Program-made: the position numbers and the translations under genes
Source: Mitsuokella sp047974105
Lineage (GTDB): Bacteria > Bacillota > Negativicutes > Selenomonadales > Selenomonadaceae
Reading direction: 5' to 3'
NCBI RefSeq assembly: GCF_047974105.1
Contig: NZ_JBHYRS010000003.1
Location: forward strand, 124,001-188,000
Length of the DNA: 64,000 nucleotides
Part shown: positions 42,777 through 51,896 of the stretch, one piece after another
Layout of the letters: each line of letters starts with the position of its first letter
Position numbering within the stretch: position 1 is the first letter of the stretch
The notes under the pieces: model-generated
Told to the model about the DNA's origin: nothing
The model's database searches: none
The model's input: the letters and a program-made list of their open reading frames with translations, nothing else

Positions 42777-44010
42777 GATGATTACGGCAGTTTACGCCGA
42801 TGAAGACGGTAATATTCTCGATGCACAGGGCATGCGCGGCATGGGCCGCACGGGACGCGAAAATATCCTTTTAAAACCGGAAGATTTGATTCCGCTGCCG
42901 GAAAGCGCCGACCTCATGCTGCTGCCGGACCGTTTGGCTGTCGGTCAGAGCCCCGATGGTGAAACCATGCCCATAAGCGGCCTTGCCGTAGCTGCCATAC
43001 TGCCTGCGGGCTACACGCGGCTTTACATGCCGGCTTATGAGCGCGCCGAAGAGGCACAGCGCCTGCCGCTCTACGGCTATACGGCTGTCGTGGTTTATCA
43101 TGATGAGCTCTGCTGTGCGGCTGTTTACACGGATGAAAATGACAAGTGGGATCCCGTTCATTATAATACGAAGGAGCTGCCGAAGCTCGTCAAGCGCACG
43201 AAGAAGGATCTGCCGGGCAACCGCATCGTCGAGCAGGTCGGCGGCTGCTCCTTAAAATGGCACTGCTGCACGGCGCAGAATCTCTTTTACCGCCGCTGGG
43301 AGTGCGGCATTCCGACTTCGCCCGTCTGCAATGCCAACTGTTTCGGCTGTATTTCGCTGCAGCCGGCAGAATGCTGCCCGTCGCCGCAGGAACGCATCAA
43401 ATTCCGCCCGACGCCTGAGGAAATCGCGGAAGTCGGCATTTACCATCTGTCTGTCGCGCCCGATGGCATCGTCAGCTTTGGTCAGGGCTGCGAAGGCGAG
43501 CCGTCACTGGCTGCTGACAATATCGCGGCAGGCATCAAGCTCATCCGTGCCAAGACGAAAAAGGGCCAGATCAACATGAACTCGAATGCGGGCTGGACCG
43601 AGGGCATCAGGAAAATCGTCGATGCCGGGCTCGATTCGCTGCGCGTTTCCATCATCAGTGCCCGCGATGAGGGCTATGATGCCTATTACCGCGCAAGCTA
43701 CCACCTGAAAAATGTCAAGGACTCCATTCGCTATGCTCTTGACCACGGCGTTTATGTCTCGCTGAATCTGCTCTATTTCCCCGGTTTCAATGACCGCGAG
43801 GAGGAACTCGCGGCCTGGCAGGATTTCTTCCGCGAACTGCCCGTGCAGATGATTCAGGTGCGCAATCTCAACATCGACCCTGATGCCTTCCTCGACATCA
43901 TGCCGGAGCCGCAGGGCAAAATCCTTGGCACGCGTCATTTTATGGAAGTCCTGCACCGCGAATTCCCGCAGCTCGTCATCGGCAGCTTCAGTCATTACGT
44001 CGAGAAATGA
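42757..44010 (+). CDS. radical SAM protein of unknown function
   Basis: 417 residues from ATG at 42757, seven bases after GGGGAG. Contains the radical SAM cluster motif CNANCFGC (Cx3Cx2C) near residue 200, preceded by a cysteine-rich stretch (GGCSLKWHCCTAQN and WECGIPTSPVC), so an additional cluster is possible. The N-terminal 130 residues form a separate domain with no recognised motif. The barrel continues with NMNSNAGWTEGI and VSLNLLYFPGFNDREEE. Substrate unknown. Overlaps pth and is probably co-translated with it. Confidence 0.85.
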   Translation: MSQQTNEMITAVYADEDGNILDAQGMRGMGRTGRENILLKPEDLIPLPESADLMLLPDRLAVGQSPDGETMPISGLAVAAILPAGYTRLYMPAYERAEEAQRLPLYGYTAVVVYHDELCCAAVYTDENDKWDPVHYNTKELPKLVKRTKKDLPGNRIVEQVGGCSLKWHCCTAQNLFYRRWECGIPTSPVCNANCFGCISLQPAECCPSPQERIKFRPTPEEIAEVGIYHLSVAPDGIVSFGQGCEGEPSLAADNIAAGIKLIRAKTKKGQINMNSNAGWTEGIRKIVDAGLDSLRVSIISARDEGYDAYYRASYHLKNVKDSIRYALDHGVYVSLNLLYFPGFNDREEELAAWQDFFRELPVQMIQVRNLNIDPDAFLDIMPEPQGKILGTRHFMEVLHREFPQLVIGSFSHYVEK

Positions 44011-44149
44011 GCCTGCAGATGGATGCGCACATGTTCTGCGTCTTTATGTAACAAATGGTACAACTAAGAGGCGGAGTCCTGTAATATAATCATCTCATAA
44101 CAGAGAGAACGAAATCTTGATACAGCTCGCCTGGAAGGAGCCATATGAT

Positions 44150-45604
44150 ATGAAAAAGATTGATTTAAATAAAAGTGTTGCTGAACTCGTTACGGAATAT
44201 CCGGAACTTAAGGAAATTCTTGCGGAACTCGGCTTTACGGATATCATGAAGCCGGCGGCCCTGAAGCTCATGGGCAGAATCATGACGCTGCCGCGCGGCG
44301 CTGTCGTCAAGGGCATCCCGATGGAAAAAATCCGCGAGACGCTCGCAAAGAAAGGCTTCACGATTGTCGGCGCCGAGGAACAGCAGCGTCAGACTATGCT
44401 GCGCGAGTACGTCGGACGCCTCAATAACGGCGAATCCCTCGAATCCGTGCGCGCTGACTTTGTGCGCAATTTCGAGCATGTCGGTGCGGAGGAGATTGCC
44501 GAAGCAGAGCAGGACCTCATCAAGGGCGGCGTGCCTTTGAAAGATGTTCAGAAACTCTGCGATGTTCATGCCGCACTTTTCCATGACCGCAATGAGATGG
44601 AAAAGGCCGAGCTGCAGGCCATGGCAGAAAAAACGCATAAAGCTGCCGCTGCTTCGCAGTTTCTCGCAGAAGAAGATTTGCCGGAGGGGCATCCCCTGAG
44701 TCTCCTGAAGCTTGAGAATAAAGCGCTCATGCAGCATCTCGATGCCATTCAGCATGAGATGACAGGCAGCGAAGATGTGGTCAAAATCACGGGCATGGTG
44801 GCAGGCCTCAATGCCGTCCGCTCGCATTACGCCAAAAAAGAAGAACTCCTGATGCCAATTCTCTATGATTACGGTGTCACGGGACCTTCCCAGGTCATGT
44901 GGGGCGTGGATGATGAAATCAAGCGCGAGCTCGGCACCATCACGAAAGCACTGAAAGAAGACGCGGAAAACTATCCGTTATATAAGGGACGCATCAATCA
45001 GGTCTGCACGCGCACTCGCGAAATGATTTTCAAGGAGGACCGCATCCTGTTTCCGCTGTCCCTGCGCTATTTTACGCAGGAGCAGTGGTATGAAGTGTAC
45101 CGCGACCTCTTCGAGATGGGCATGGCCTTTGTCGATGTCAACACGATGCCGCGCTGGCCGGAAGGAGAAACGTGGCTCGCAGAGAAGAACGCAGAGGTGG
45201 AGCCGTCTGTGCTCGATGGCAAAGTCAAGCTGCCGACAGGCGAGCTGACCGTCCGTCAGCTGCAGGGCATCTTGAAACTTCTCGATGTTGACATCACATT
45301 CATCGATAAAGACGACATCCTGCGCTATTTCCTCAATGAGGGCAAAGTCTTCTCGCGTCCGCTCTCCGCTCTTGGACGTGAGGTATACAACTGCCACCCG
45401 CCGGAGATCATTCCCGTCGTGCGTCAGATGCTGCTCGACTTCAAGGCGAAGAAACGCACACACATGGAAGTATGGCGCCGCATCATGGGCCGTCCAATCG
45501 GTGTGCGCTACGCAGCTGTCTATGACGATGCAGGTGAATACATGGGTACAGTCGAATTCGTACAGGATTACCAGAAGGCTCTGGATAAATTTAAGAACAG
45601 ATAA
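44150..45604 (+). CDS. DUF1858-DUF438-hemerythrin-PAS protein
   Basis: 484 residues from ATG at 44150, with GGAAGGAG about ten bases upstream. Domain order: DUF1858-like N-terminus (LNKSVAELVTEYPELKEILAELGFTDI, 1-65), DUF438 (about 80-150), a hemerythrin-like HHE helical bundle (HPLSLLKLENKALMQHLDAI, RSHYAKKEELLMPIL, about 185-320) and a C-terminal PAS domain (about 370-480). Proteins of this type are linked to iron, oxygen or nitric-oxide sensing in anaerobes. No output domain is seen. Cytoplasmic. Single gene with a terminator behind it. Confidence 0.88.
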   Translation: MKKIDLNKSVAELVTEYPELKEILAELGFTDIMKPAALKLMGRIMTLPRGAVVKGIPMEKIRETLAKKGFTIVGAEEQQRQTMLREYVGRLNNGESLESVRADFVRNFEHVGAEEIAEAEQDLIKGGVPLKDVQKLCDVHAALFHDRNEMEKAELQAMAEKTHKAAAASQFLAEEDLPEGHPLSLLKLENKALMQHLDAIQHEMTGSEDVVKITGMVAGLNAVRSHYAKKEELLMPILYDYGVTGPSQVMWGVDDEIKRELGTITKALKEDAENYPLYKGRINQVCTRTREMIFKEDRILFPLSLRYFTQEQWYEVYRDLFEMGMAFVDVNTMPRWPEGETWLAEKNAEVEPSVLDGKVKLPTGELTVRQLQGILKLLDVDITFIDKDDILRYFLNEGKVFSRPLSALGREVYNCHPPEIIPVVRQMLLDFKAKKRTHMEVWRRIMGRPIGVRYAAVYDDAGEYMGTVEFVQDYQKALDKFKNR

Positions 45605-45617
45605 AACAAATAGAAAA

Positions 45618-45656
45618 GAAAAGCCAGTTTCTCAACGGGAGGAACTGGCTTTTCTT
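45618..45656 (+). terminator. terminator after the DUF438 gene
   Basis: GAAAAGCCAGTT (45618-45629) pairs with AACTGGCTTTTC (45643-45654), followed by TT. Confidence 0.8.
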
Positions 45657-45739
45657 GAATTTTTCAGACATTTTAGTTATAATAGAGATACCGAAAAAAA
45701 GAACATAAATTTTATGTTGAAGATTTGGGGGCGATTTTG

Positions 45740-46186
45740 ATGATCAGACCGATTCCATTCAATATCCGCGAAAATGCAGAGCGCGGCCGTGAGGCCCTGG
45801 AGAAGGCAATTGACTTCATGACAGAGCAGCCTTGCAATCCCTTGGGCCGTGTCAGCGGGGCGTTTTCTTCTTTCCGTGTCGATGTCATTGATACACCGGA
45901 CCGTTATGAAATTTTTGCCGAGCTGCCGGGGTTCCACAAGGATCAGATTACCGTATCGTACGATGATGCCCGTGAATACCTGACCATCAAGGCCGAGCGC
46001 CCGGACCCGGATATGGATGTCAAGTACATCTGCCGCGAACGCCGCGTGGGCACGTTTGAACGTACCTTTGAAATTGACGGCATTGTCAAGGACGAGGTCA
46101 GTGTTTCTTTTGAAGACGGTGTCCTGCACATTGTTCTGCCGAAGGAACCATCGGAAGCCAATAAGACCGTTTTTGACATCAAATAA
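45740..46186 (+). CDS. small heat shock protein, Hsp20 family
   Basis: 148 residues from ATG at 45740 (TTG at 45737 and 45725 are alternatives; GGGGG lies about nine bases upstream). Alpha-crystallin domain: VDVIDTPDRYEIFAELPGFHKDQITV, YLTIKAERP, RRVGTFERTFEIDGIVKDEVSVSFEDGVLHIVLPK. The C-terminal IxI-like anchor is weak. ATP-independent holdase for unfolding proteins. No CIRCE element is seen upstream. Confidence 0.92.
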   Translation: MIRPIPFNIRENAERGREALEKAIDFMTEQPCNPLGRVSGAFSSFRVDVIDTPDRYEIFAELPGFHKDQITVSYDDAREYLTIKAERPDPDMDVKYICRERRVGTFERTFEIDGIVKDEVSVSFEDGVLHIVLPKEPSEANKTVFDIK

Positions 46187-46274
46187 AAGTTTATAGTTTC
46201 CCTAAAGTTTCCCCCTCCAGGGAAATCTGACAGGCTGTCGAAAAGGCAGAATGCTTTTTGGCAGGATATGTCAC

Positions 46275-46296
46275 TTTCCCTGGAGGGAAATTTTTT
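46275..46296 (+). terminator. terminator after hsp20
   Basis: TTTCCC-TGGA-GGGAAA followed by six T residues. A related palindrome at 46208-46225 can pair with it, giving an alternative long-range stem. Confidence 0.75.
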
Positions 46297-46332
46297 GTGG
46301 TTTTGTGATTTAGAACGGGAAGGACGATTTTT

Positions 46333-47349
46333 TTGTTTGCAAATCCATCGATTGAACAGATTTCTGCAGAAGCACTGCATGAGCTGCAATTGAAAAAACT
46401 AAAAAAGGAACTGCGCTGGGCCGGTGAAAAGTGCTCATACTACCGGGAACGCTTTGCAGAGGCAGGGATAAATGCTAGCAACTTGCAGGATCTCTGCGAC
46501 CTGCAGAATTTTCCACTGCTGGCAAAAGAAGAACTGCAGGGGAAAAGGGCTTTTGACTTTCTGACGATGCCGCTTTCGAGCCTGCTGCGCATCTCTTATA
46601 TGAAAGACGGTGATGGACTGTCTGCCGATGAAGAATATAATGAAGGGTATAATGAAGAGGAAACAGGCTTTCTGCACTTTGCGACCAATGGGGATATTGC
46701 GCATCATGTCGAGCAGATGACGCGCAGTCTTGTGGCCTGCGGCCTGCATAATGCCTCCCTCGCGGCTGTACTCGGCGATGGGGCGGACAGCCGTCTCATG
46801 GATTTTCACTATGCGGGCGAATTCCTCGGTGCAGCCGCTGTGATGCTCGGCGCGGATAAGAGAATCTGGCCGGCGATACTTGATTCTGTACCGGCAGAGA
46901 CACTGGCCGGCACGCCGAAACGCCTGATTGAGCTCGACGACATCCTCCAGCAGAAAGGCAGCGGCCTTTGTGAAATGCCTCTTACCCGCATACTCTGCCT
47001 GCATACGGAGGTCCCGTCAGAGAGTCTCGTGGCCACGCTGCAGGAAATGACAGCTGCCAAGGTCTATCACCTGCTTGCTTTGCCGGAGCTCGGGACGGCG
47101 GCACCATTCCTGCCCTGTGAGCCGGCGGCGCTGACATTTCATCTGCAGGAAGACTACACGCTGGCAGAGGTCATAGACCCTGTGACACGGAAGCCTGCTG
47201 CTGATGGCTGCGGCGAGCTTGTGCTGACGTCTTTGGCTGCAGAAGCTATGCCGCTCATTCGCCTGCGCACGGGCCTTAAGGTTGAGTCTGTGCCGGCTCC
47301 ATGCAGCTGCGGCCGCACGCAGAAACGTTTCCGTCTGCTGCTGTCCTGA
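46333..47349 (+). CDS. degenerate PaaK-like adenylate-forming protein
   Basis: 338 residues; TTG start. Resembles phenylacetate-CoA ligase over its length: the N-terminal LKKLKKELRWAGEKCSYYRERFAEAGI, the segment FHYAGEFLGAAAVMLGADKR, and the C-terminal GCGELVLTSLAAEAMPLIRLRTG and PCSCGRT. The ATP-phosphate loop normally reading SSGTTG is replaced by FATNGDI, and the C-terminal lid domain is missing (family about 430). It is probably not an active CoA ligase and may be a pseudo-enzyme. No neighbour in the pathway; the thiC riboswitch follows. Confidence 0.75.
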   Translation: MFANPSIEQISAEALHELQLKKLKKELRWAGEKCSYYRERFAEAGINASNLQDLCDLQNFPLLAKEELQGKRAFDFLTMPLSSLLRISYMKDGDGLSADEEYNEGYNEEETGFLHFATNGDIAHHVEQMTRSLVACGLHNASLAAVLGDGADSRLMDFHYAGEFLGAAAVMLGADKRIWPAILDSVPAETLAGTPKRLIELDDILQQKGSGLCEMPLTRILCLHTEVPSESLVATLQEMTAAKVYHLLALPELGTAAPFLPCEPAALTFHLQEDYTLAEVIDPVTRKPAADGCGELVLTSLAAEAMPLIRLRTGLKVESVPAPCSCGRTQKRFRLLLS

Positions 47350-47508
47350 TGTTTATGGCATTCATGATTCATTTTTGGCGTATTACGCATGAACATGGAA
47401 AAGTCATGGATTTGTATTGCATCTTTAGGACAGATTTGTTAAAATAAATGAAGCTGATTGTTCCATAAGGAAACAATCGTGAAGCTCATCATATGAATAG
47501 GAAAAGAA

Positions 47509-47597
47509 TGATTCGCTGGGGGAGCCGCTTGGCTGAGAGAATCTCTGGATTCGACCCTTGGAACCTGTTGGGTTAAGACCTGCGTAGGGAAGTGACA
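47509..47597 (+). promoter_or_regulatory. TPP riboswitch
   Basis: The thi-box elements are all present: GGGGGAGCC, GGCTGAGAG, CCCTTGGAACCTGTTGGG, and the closing TAAGACCTGCGTAGGGA. It lies directly before a terminator and thiC, giving shut-off when thiamine pyrophosphate is plentiful. Confidence 0.96.
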
Positions 47598-47607
47598 AAG
47601 CTATTTT

Positions 47608-47635
47608 GCCGTCCGGTACGCCGGACGGCTTTTTT
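47608..47635 (+). terminator. riboswitch-controlled terminator of thiC
   Basis: Stem GCCGTCCGG / CCGGACGGC (47608-47616, 47621-47629) and a T-run, ten bases after the TPP aptamer and before the thiC ribosome site. Expression platform of the riboswitch. Confidence 0.92.
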
Positions 47636-47650
47636 ATTAGGAGGAATATT

Positions 47651-48958
47651 ATGGCTACACAAATGCAGCTGGCCCGTGAGGGCCGCATCACCGATGCGAT
47701 GAAGATCGTTGCCGAGGAAGAACATATTCCGGCCGAAACGATACGCGAACGCGTGGCAAATGGCACGATTGCCATCTGTGCGAACATCAACCACAAAAAC
47801 CTGCGTCCGCGCGGCGTCGGCGAAGGCCTGCGCGTCAAGGTCAACGCCAATATCGGCACGTCGAGCACGTTCCCGGACATTGAGCCGGAGCTCAAAAAAC
47901 TCGACGAAGCGGTGCGCTGCGGTGCAGATGCCGTTATGGACCTTTCGACGGGCAACAATATCGATGTTTCGCGTCAGCGCATCATCGAACATTCGCCCAT
48001 CATGGTCGGCACGGTGCCGCTCTATCAGGCTACGGTCCGTTCCATCCGCGAGCACGGCGCTGTCGTCGAGATGACGGATACGGATATTCTTGAGACGATT
48101 GAGCAGCAGGCCAAAGATGGTGCCGATTTCATGACGCTGCACTGCGGTGTCACGCGTTCGGCCATTGAGCGCATGCGCCGTCAGGGCCGTGTTATGGACA
48201 TCGTGAGCCGCGGCGGTTCGTTCATCGCCGGCTGGATGCTCCACAACGAGATGGAAAATCCGCTCTATGAACATTATGATGATATCCTTGATATCTGCGA
48301 GAAATACGATGTGACCATCAGCCTTGGCGACGGCATGCGTCCGGGCTGCACGGCCGATGCCACGGACCGCGGGCAGCTGACAGAGCTCATCACGCTCGGC
48401 GAACTCGTTGACCGCGCCTGGAAACGCGGTGTACAGGTCATGGTCGAGGGCCCAGGCCATGTACCGTACGACCAGATTGAAGCGAACATGAAGCTGGAGA
48501 AGCGCATTTGCCGCAAGGCGCCGTTCTACGTGCTTGGACCTCTTGTCACGGATATCGCGCCGGGCTATGACCACATCACGGCAGCCATCGGCGGCACGCT
48601 GGCAGCTGTTTCGGGCGCCGACTTCCTCTGCTACGTCACGCCGGCTGAGCATCTGGCCCTGCCGACTATCGAAGATGTTCATACGGGTGTCATCACGAGC
48701 CGCATTGCCGCACATGCAGCGGACCTCGTGCGCGGCGTACCGGGTGCGCGCGAGTGGGACCTTGAGATGGCCAAGGCGCGCAAGGTGCTCGACTGGAACA
48801 AGCAGATGGAGCTTGCCATCGACCCGGACCTTGCCAAGGCAAAACGCGGTGCACGCAATCCGCAGGATGAAGGTGCCTGCTCGATGTGCGGTGATTACTG
48901 CGCCGTTGAGATCATCAACAAATATTTCCATAAAGAAAACTGCCCGTGCCAGGACTGA
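47651..48958 (+). CDS. thiC: phosphomethylpyrimidine synthase
   Basis: 435 residues from ATG at 47651, preceded by AGGAGG. Makes HMP phosphate from aminoimidazole ribotide by radical SAM chemistry for thiamine synthesis. Motifs: GTIAICANINHKN, IGTSSTFPD, the catalytic region LGDGMRPGC and the C-terminal cluster cysteines CSMCGDYC. It is the short form common in anaerobic Firmicutes, without the extra N-terminal domain of enterobacterial ThiC. Single thi gene here, controlled by the riboswitch above. A terminator follows. Confidence 0.97.
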   Translation: MATQMQLAREGRITDAMKIVAEEEHIPAETIRERVANGTIAICANINHKNLRPRGVGEGLRVKVNANIGTSSTFPDIEPELKKLDEAVRCGADAVMDLSTGNNIDVSRQRIIEHSPIMVGTVPLYQATVRSIREHGAVVEMTDTDILETIEQQAKDGADFMTLHCGVTRSAIERMRRQGRVMDIVSRGGSFIAGWMLHNEMENPLYEHYDDILDICEKYDVTISLGDGMRPGCTADATDRGQLTELITLGELVDRAWKRGVQVMVEGPGHVPYDQIEANMKLEKRICRKAPFYVLGPLVTDIAPGYDHITAAIGGTLAAVSGADFLCYVTPAEHLALPTIEDVHTGVITSRIAAHAADLVRGVPGAREWDLEMAKARKVLDWNKQMELAIDPDLAKAKRGARNPQDEGACSMCGDYCAVEIINKYFHKENCPCQD

Positions 48959-48996
48959 TTCATCAAAAGATGGATGCCTGACATCTGGCCAATGGC

Positions 48997-49033
48997 AAAA
49001 AAATTGCTGCCCGTCATGAGCAGCAATTTTTTT
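48997..49033. terminator. bidirectional terminator between thiC and the M48 protease
   Basis: AAAAAAATTGCTGC (48997-49010) pairs with GCAGCAATTTTTTT (49020-49033). Confidence 0.88.
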
Positions 49034-49050
49034 GTGTCTTATTAGCTTTA

Positions 49051-50133
49051 TTATTTGATTTTGTTGAGACGGTCGGCAAGCTTCGCGGCACTTTCATCAT
49101 CGTACGTGCTCGTCATGATGGGCTGTGCGCCGAGCATGACGGTCTTGCCGTCCACATAGGCTTTCTCTTTGTTATGTCCATTGTGGTAAGCGGCCGCGAG
49201 ATTGCCGAGCACAAAGTAGGAACGCTCTGCACCGGACATATCCCCCGAGGCTGCCGGCGTGACAAAATCTTTGCCGTTGACTTTGACGGTGCCATCTTTG
49301 GCGGTCACATGCTTGTTGCTGTATTCGTAGAGCTTCTTGACATACGCATCGCGGCGGTCGCCGTCGGACGGATGGTCGGAAATGAACTGCTGGAAGGCCG
49401 TCGGCTGCGTCTTTTCTTTATCCATGACGCGCTGCCAGACTGCTGCCGTGGCACCGGGGTTGTAATTCGTATGCGTGATGTACTCAAAGGCGAGGGCATC
49501 GGCCTCGCGTTCCATCGGCTTCGTGATGTTGCGGTTGTTGATGACCGTCGTGACAATGCTGCCGAGCGTCGTGCCCGTCGCCTCACCGAGAATTGCCATG
49601 TTGAGGCTGCGGCGCGCGCCCTTGGCCGGATGGTCTTTCTGTCCGTGTCCCATCTCATGGCCGAGCACGACGGCAATTTCATCGTCGTTGGTCAGGACGC
49701 TGAAGAGTCCGGTGTTGATGCTCATATTGTGGCCGAGCGTGCAGAACGCGTTGAAGCTCGTATCCTTATTAATGAAATAATTGTATGGCTTATCGTAGAT
49801 GGTCGGGTCGACCGCGCCGATGCCGGCAGTCAGGTTCGCCATAATGGTATCAATCCTGCTGTTTAAGGCATAGTCGTTATTGACGCCGTATTCTTTTTTC
49901 ATCTCTTCGAAAAATTCCTGACGTCCTTCTTCGGAGTCATTGTATTTCTTGAGTGTCTGCGTCAGCTGTGCGTGCGCAATGGCACCTTCGATGCCCGCGC
50001 CAATGATGCTGCCAAGACCAAATTCCGCCTGAGCCGTCGGAGCCGGCGCCAGTACATAGGCCCCCGGGACCATCAGAACGCCTGCTGTCAAAATGGCAGC
50101 AGCTTTTTTTTGCCAAGTTTTTCTCGCATGCAT
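49051..50133 (-). CDS. exported M48-family metalloprotease
   Basis: 360 residues. Cleavable signal peptide with lysine-rich start, hydrophobic core and TAQA cleavage site near residue 36. Zinc site GHEMGHGQKDH and the third ligand in EREADALAFEYI, typical of M48 peptidases of the LoiP/YcaL/BepA type. Probably acts in the periplasm on envelope protein quality control. The C-terminal region is low in motifs. Transcribed in the same direction as, and about 40 bases after, the XRE regulator. Confidence 0.88.
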   Translation of the reverse strand: MHARKTWQKKAAAILTAGVLMVPGAYVLAPAPTAQAEFGLGSIIGAGIEGAIAHAQLTQTLKKYNDSEEGRQEFFEEMKKEYGVNNDYALNSRIDTIMANLTAGIGAVDPTIYDKPYNYFINKDTSFNAFCTLGHNMSINTGLFSVLTNDDEIAVVLGHEMGHGQKDHPAKGARRSLNMAILGEATGTTLGSIVTTVINNRNITKPMEREADALAFEYITHTNYNPGATAAVWQRVMDKEKTQPTAFQQFISDHPSDGDRRDAYVKKLYEYSNKHVTAKDGTVKVNGKDFVTPAASGDMSGAERSYFVLGNLAAAYHNGHNKEKAYVDGKTVMLGAQPIMTSTYDDESAAKLADRLNKIK

Positions 50134-50172
50134 ACGGCATCCTTCTTTCTCGTCGAGATGATAAGAGCATTC

Positions 50173-50568
50173 TCAGCGTTTCTTTTGCTGTTTATTTTGT
50201 TTTTTGGCATCAGAGCTCGTTTCGTTTGCGTCAACAGCTCTAAGAAAAACGCGCATCATGTCTTCGGCAATCGGTATTTTTTCGTCTGGCAGAGAGGAGG
50301 CAAGAATCTGCAGCTTCTTCATGCGGTCGGGGCCTTTAGCGAGACTCGTCTTGCCAAGCAGTAAATAATCTGTGCTGATCTGCAGAGCTTTGGCCAGCTT
50401 GACGATGGTCGTGGAGGTCATGCTCTTCTTGCCGAGCTCGATATCGGACAGAAACTGCGGCGAGATATCCGCCCACTCTGCAACCTGCTCCCGTGTATAT
50501 TGATGGGTGTCCCGTATTTGACGTACACGATTGCCGATGATCTGGTTCATATCTTTTCTGTTCATCAT
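50173..50568 (-). CDS. XRE-family helix-turn-helix regulator
   Basis: 131 residues. N-terminal Cro/CI-type HTH (IGNRVRQIRDTHQYTREQVAEWADISPQFLSDIELGKKS, about 10-70) and a C-terminal tail rich in lysine and glutamine. Start at 50568 or the adjacent ATG at 50565; GAGG lies nine or so bases upstream. A dyad at 50584-50602 overlaps its own leader and may be its operator. May control the downstream protease. Target otherwise unknown. Confidence 0.85.
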   Translation of the reverse strand: MMNRKDMNQIIGNRVRQIRDTHQYTREQVAEWADISPQFLSDIELGKKSMTSTTIVKLAKALQISTDYLLLGKTSLAKGPDRMKKLQILASSLPDEKIPIAEDMMRVFLRAVDANETSSDAKKQNKQQKKR

Positions 50569-50583
50569 AACAGTATACCTCTA

Positions 50584-50602
50584 ATACTTCTTTTAAAAGT
50601 AT
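50584..50602. promoter_or_regulatory. dyad, possible XRE operator
   Basis: ATACTT-N7-AAGTAT, 16-18 bases upstream of the XRE gene start. A further ATACTT half-site occurs at 50655-50660. The position fits autorepression. Confidence 0.4.
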
Positions 50603-50825
50603 CATACCGAACATCCATTTCTATTGAAATAAACGATAGATATTTCAAGAAGCATACTTTAGTTACATTATAGAGCAAAGTGCGAAAAAAACAAGCATAT
50701 TATGACGAGTTGTCAGAGGAATTTTACCAACTTTTTCTTTCCAGCAGGAATGTTGTCGAAAGATAGCGAATACTTAAGCAAAGAGGGAATGCTCTCGATG
50801 ATTATCAGGAATTGAGGTGTTTCAT

Positions 50826-51275
50826 ATGTTGGTTAAGGATATTATGACGAAGAACGTCATTACGGTCAAAAAAGATGCATCAATCCGCGAAATTGCGCAG
50901 ACTATCGTAGATCATGACATTTCGGGACTGCCGGTGGTAGATGAAGAGGGAAAGGTCTGCGGTATTGTCAGCGAAGGCGACCTCATGCGCAAGGAATTTG
51001 CGCCGGAGCTGCCGGATGAACTCTGCATCCTCGGTGCGGTCATCTATTATTCGGGTCTGCGCGAGTATCAGGATGCTTTCCGCAAGATTGCGGCGATTTC
51101 AGCAGAGCAGCTCATGACGAAGAAAGTCGTGGCCGTGCATCCCGATGATGATGTCAGCAAGGTGGCCAAAATCATGTACGACAAGCATGTCAAACGCGTG
51201 CCGGTGCTCGACGATGAAAAGCATCTGCTGGGCATCGTCAGCCGCCGCGATATTGTCAAAATGATGCTTTCATGA
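50826..51275 (+). CDS. tandem CBS domain protein
   Basis: 149 residues from ATG at 50826, seven bases after GAGGTG. Two CBS motifs: VKDIMTKNVITVKKDASIREIAQTIVDHDISGLPVVDEEGKVCGIVSEGDLM and AEQLMTKKVVAVHPDDDVSKVAKIMYDKHVKRVPVLDDEKHLLGIVSRRDIV, each shown here only to mark the repeats. No other domain. Such stand-alone pairs bind adenine nucleotides and sense energy state. Partner unknown. Confidence 0.9.
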   Translation: MLVKDIMTKNVITVKKDASIREIAQTIVDHDISGLPVVDEEGKVCGIVSEGDLMRKEFAPELPDELCILGAVIYYSGLREYQDAFRKIAAISAEQLMTKKVVAVHPDDDVSKVAKIMYDKHVKRVPVLDDEKHLLGIVSRRDIVKMMLS

Positions 51276-51367
51276 AAAAGGTATGAGTACGCCTGACGGG
51301 CAGCCGTGAAAAAATGGTAACAGAATGGTAACAAAAATTGTCCTTCTCCAGTGGAAGGACAATTTTG

Positions 51368-51688
51368 TCATGCTTTCGTATTTTTTTTCGTCTTGGGCTT
51401 GCCCGTGCGGCTCGAGAAAAGATAGACGAGCAGGGTCAGGACGATGCCGAGTACGGCATAAGGCCAGCCTTTTTCGAAGAACGCGTAGATGGTGGCGGCG
51501 AGACAGAAGAGCACGGCGAAAAAAGTCTGCTTGGCATTTTCGCGGCGATAGCGGAACGTCTCATAGTCGACGCCGACGATTTTTTCAAAGCAGGCAGGGC
51601 AGATGACTTCTTTTTCCCCGTTCTTGCCCTGATGGACCAATGCTTCTTTTTCGCTGAGCTCACGTCCGCAGACGGAACATTTGAACAT
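51368..51688 (-). CDS. zinc-ribbon membrane protein, 106 residues
   Basis: N-terminal CSVCGRELSEKE and CPACFEKI give a CxxC/CxxC zinc-ribbon pattern over about 35 residues. Two membrane helices follow (FFAVLFCLAATIYAFF and YAVLGIVLTLLVYLF), then a basic tail. ATG with AAGAAGGGG upstream. I do not recognise a named family. Single gene on the minus strand between the CBS gene and rny. Confidence 0.78.
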   Translation of the reverse strand: MFKCSVCGRELSEKEALVHQGKNGEKEVICPACFEKIVGVDYETFRYRRENAKQTFFAVLFCLAATIYAFFEKGWPYAVLGIVLTLLVYLFSSRTGKPKTKKNTKA

Positions 51689-51896
51689 AAAACCCCTTCT
51701 TTTCCTTCTTGACTGTTATCCTTTTCAGAGGAATCTGACAGTCTCTATTATAGCGGAAAATCTTTTCTCTGGCTACTCTCCAGAAGGTTTGTGATTCCTT
51801 GACACTAAAGGGGAAAACCGATAGAATAGAAAGGTATAGTTATATGTCAAAACTACCGATATAAATTATGCATGAAAGCAAAAAAAGAAAAGGGGG

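Noticed and set aside
47606..47650. N-terminal extension of thiC
   Set aside because: It would run through the riboswitch terminator; AGGAGG and the family start point to ATG 47651.
47573..48931. 452-residue antisense frame over thiC
   Set aside because: Histidine/arginine-rich shadow of thiC codon bias; thiC is complete and riboswitch-controlled.
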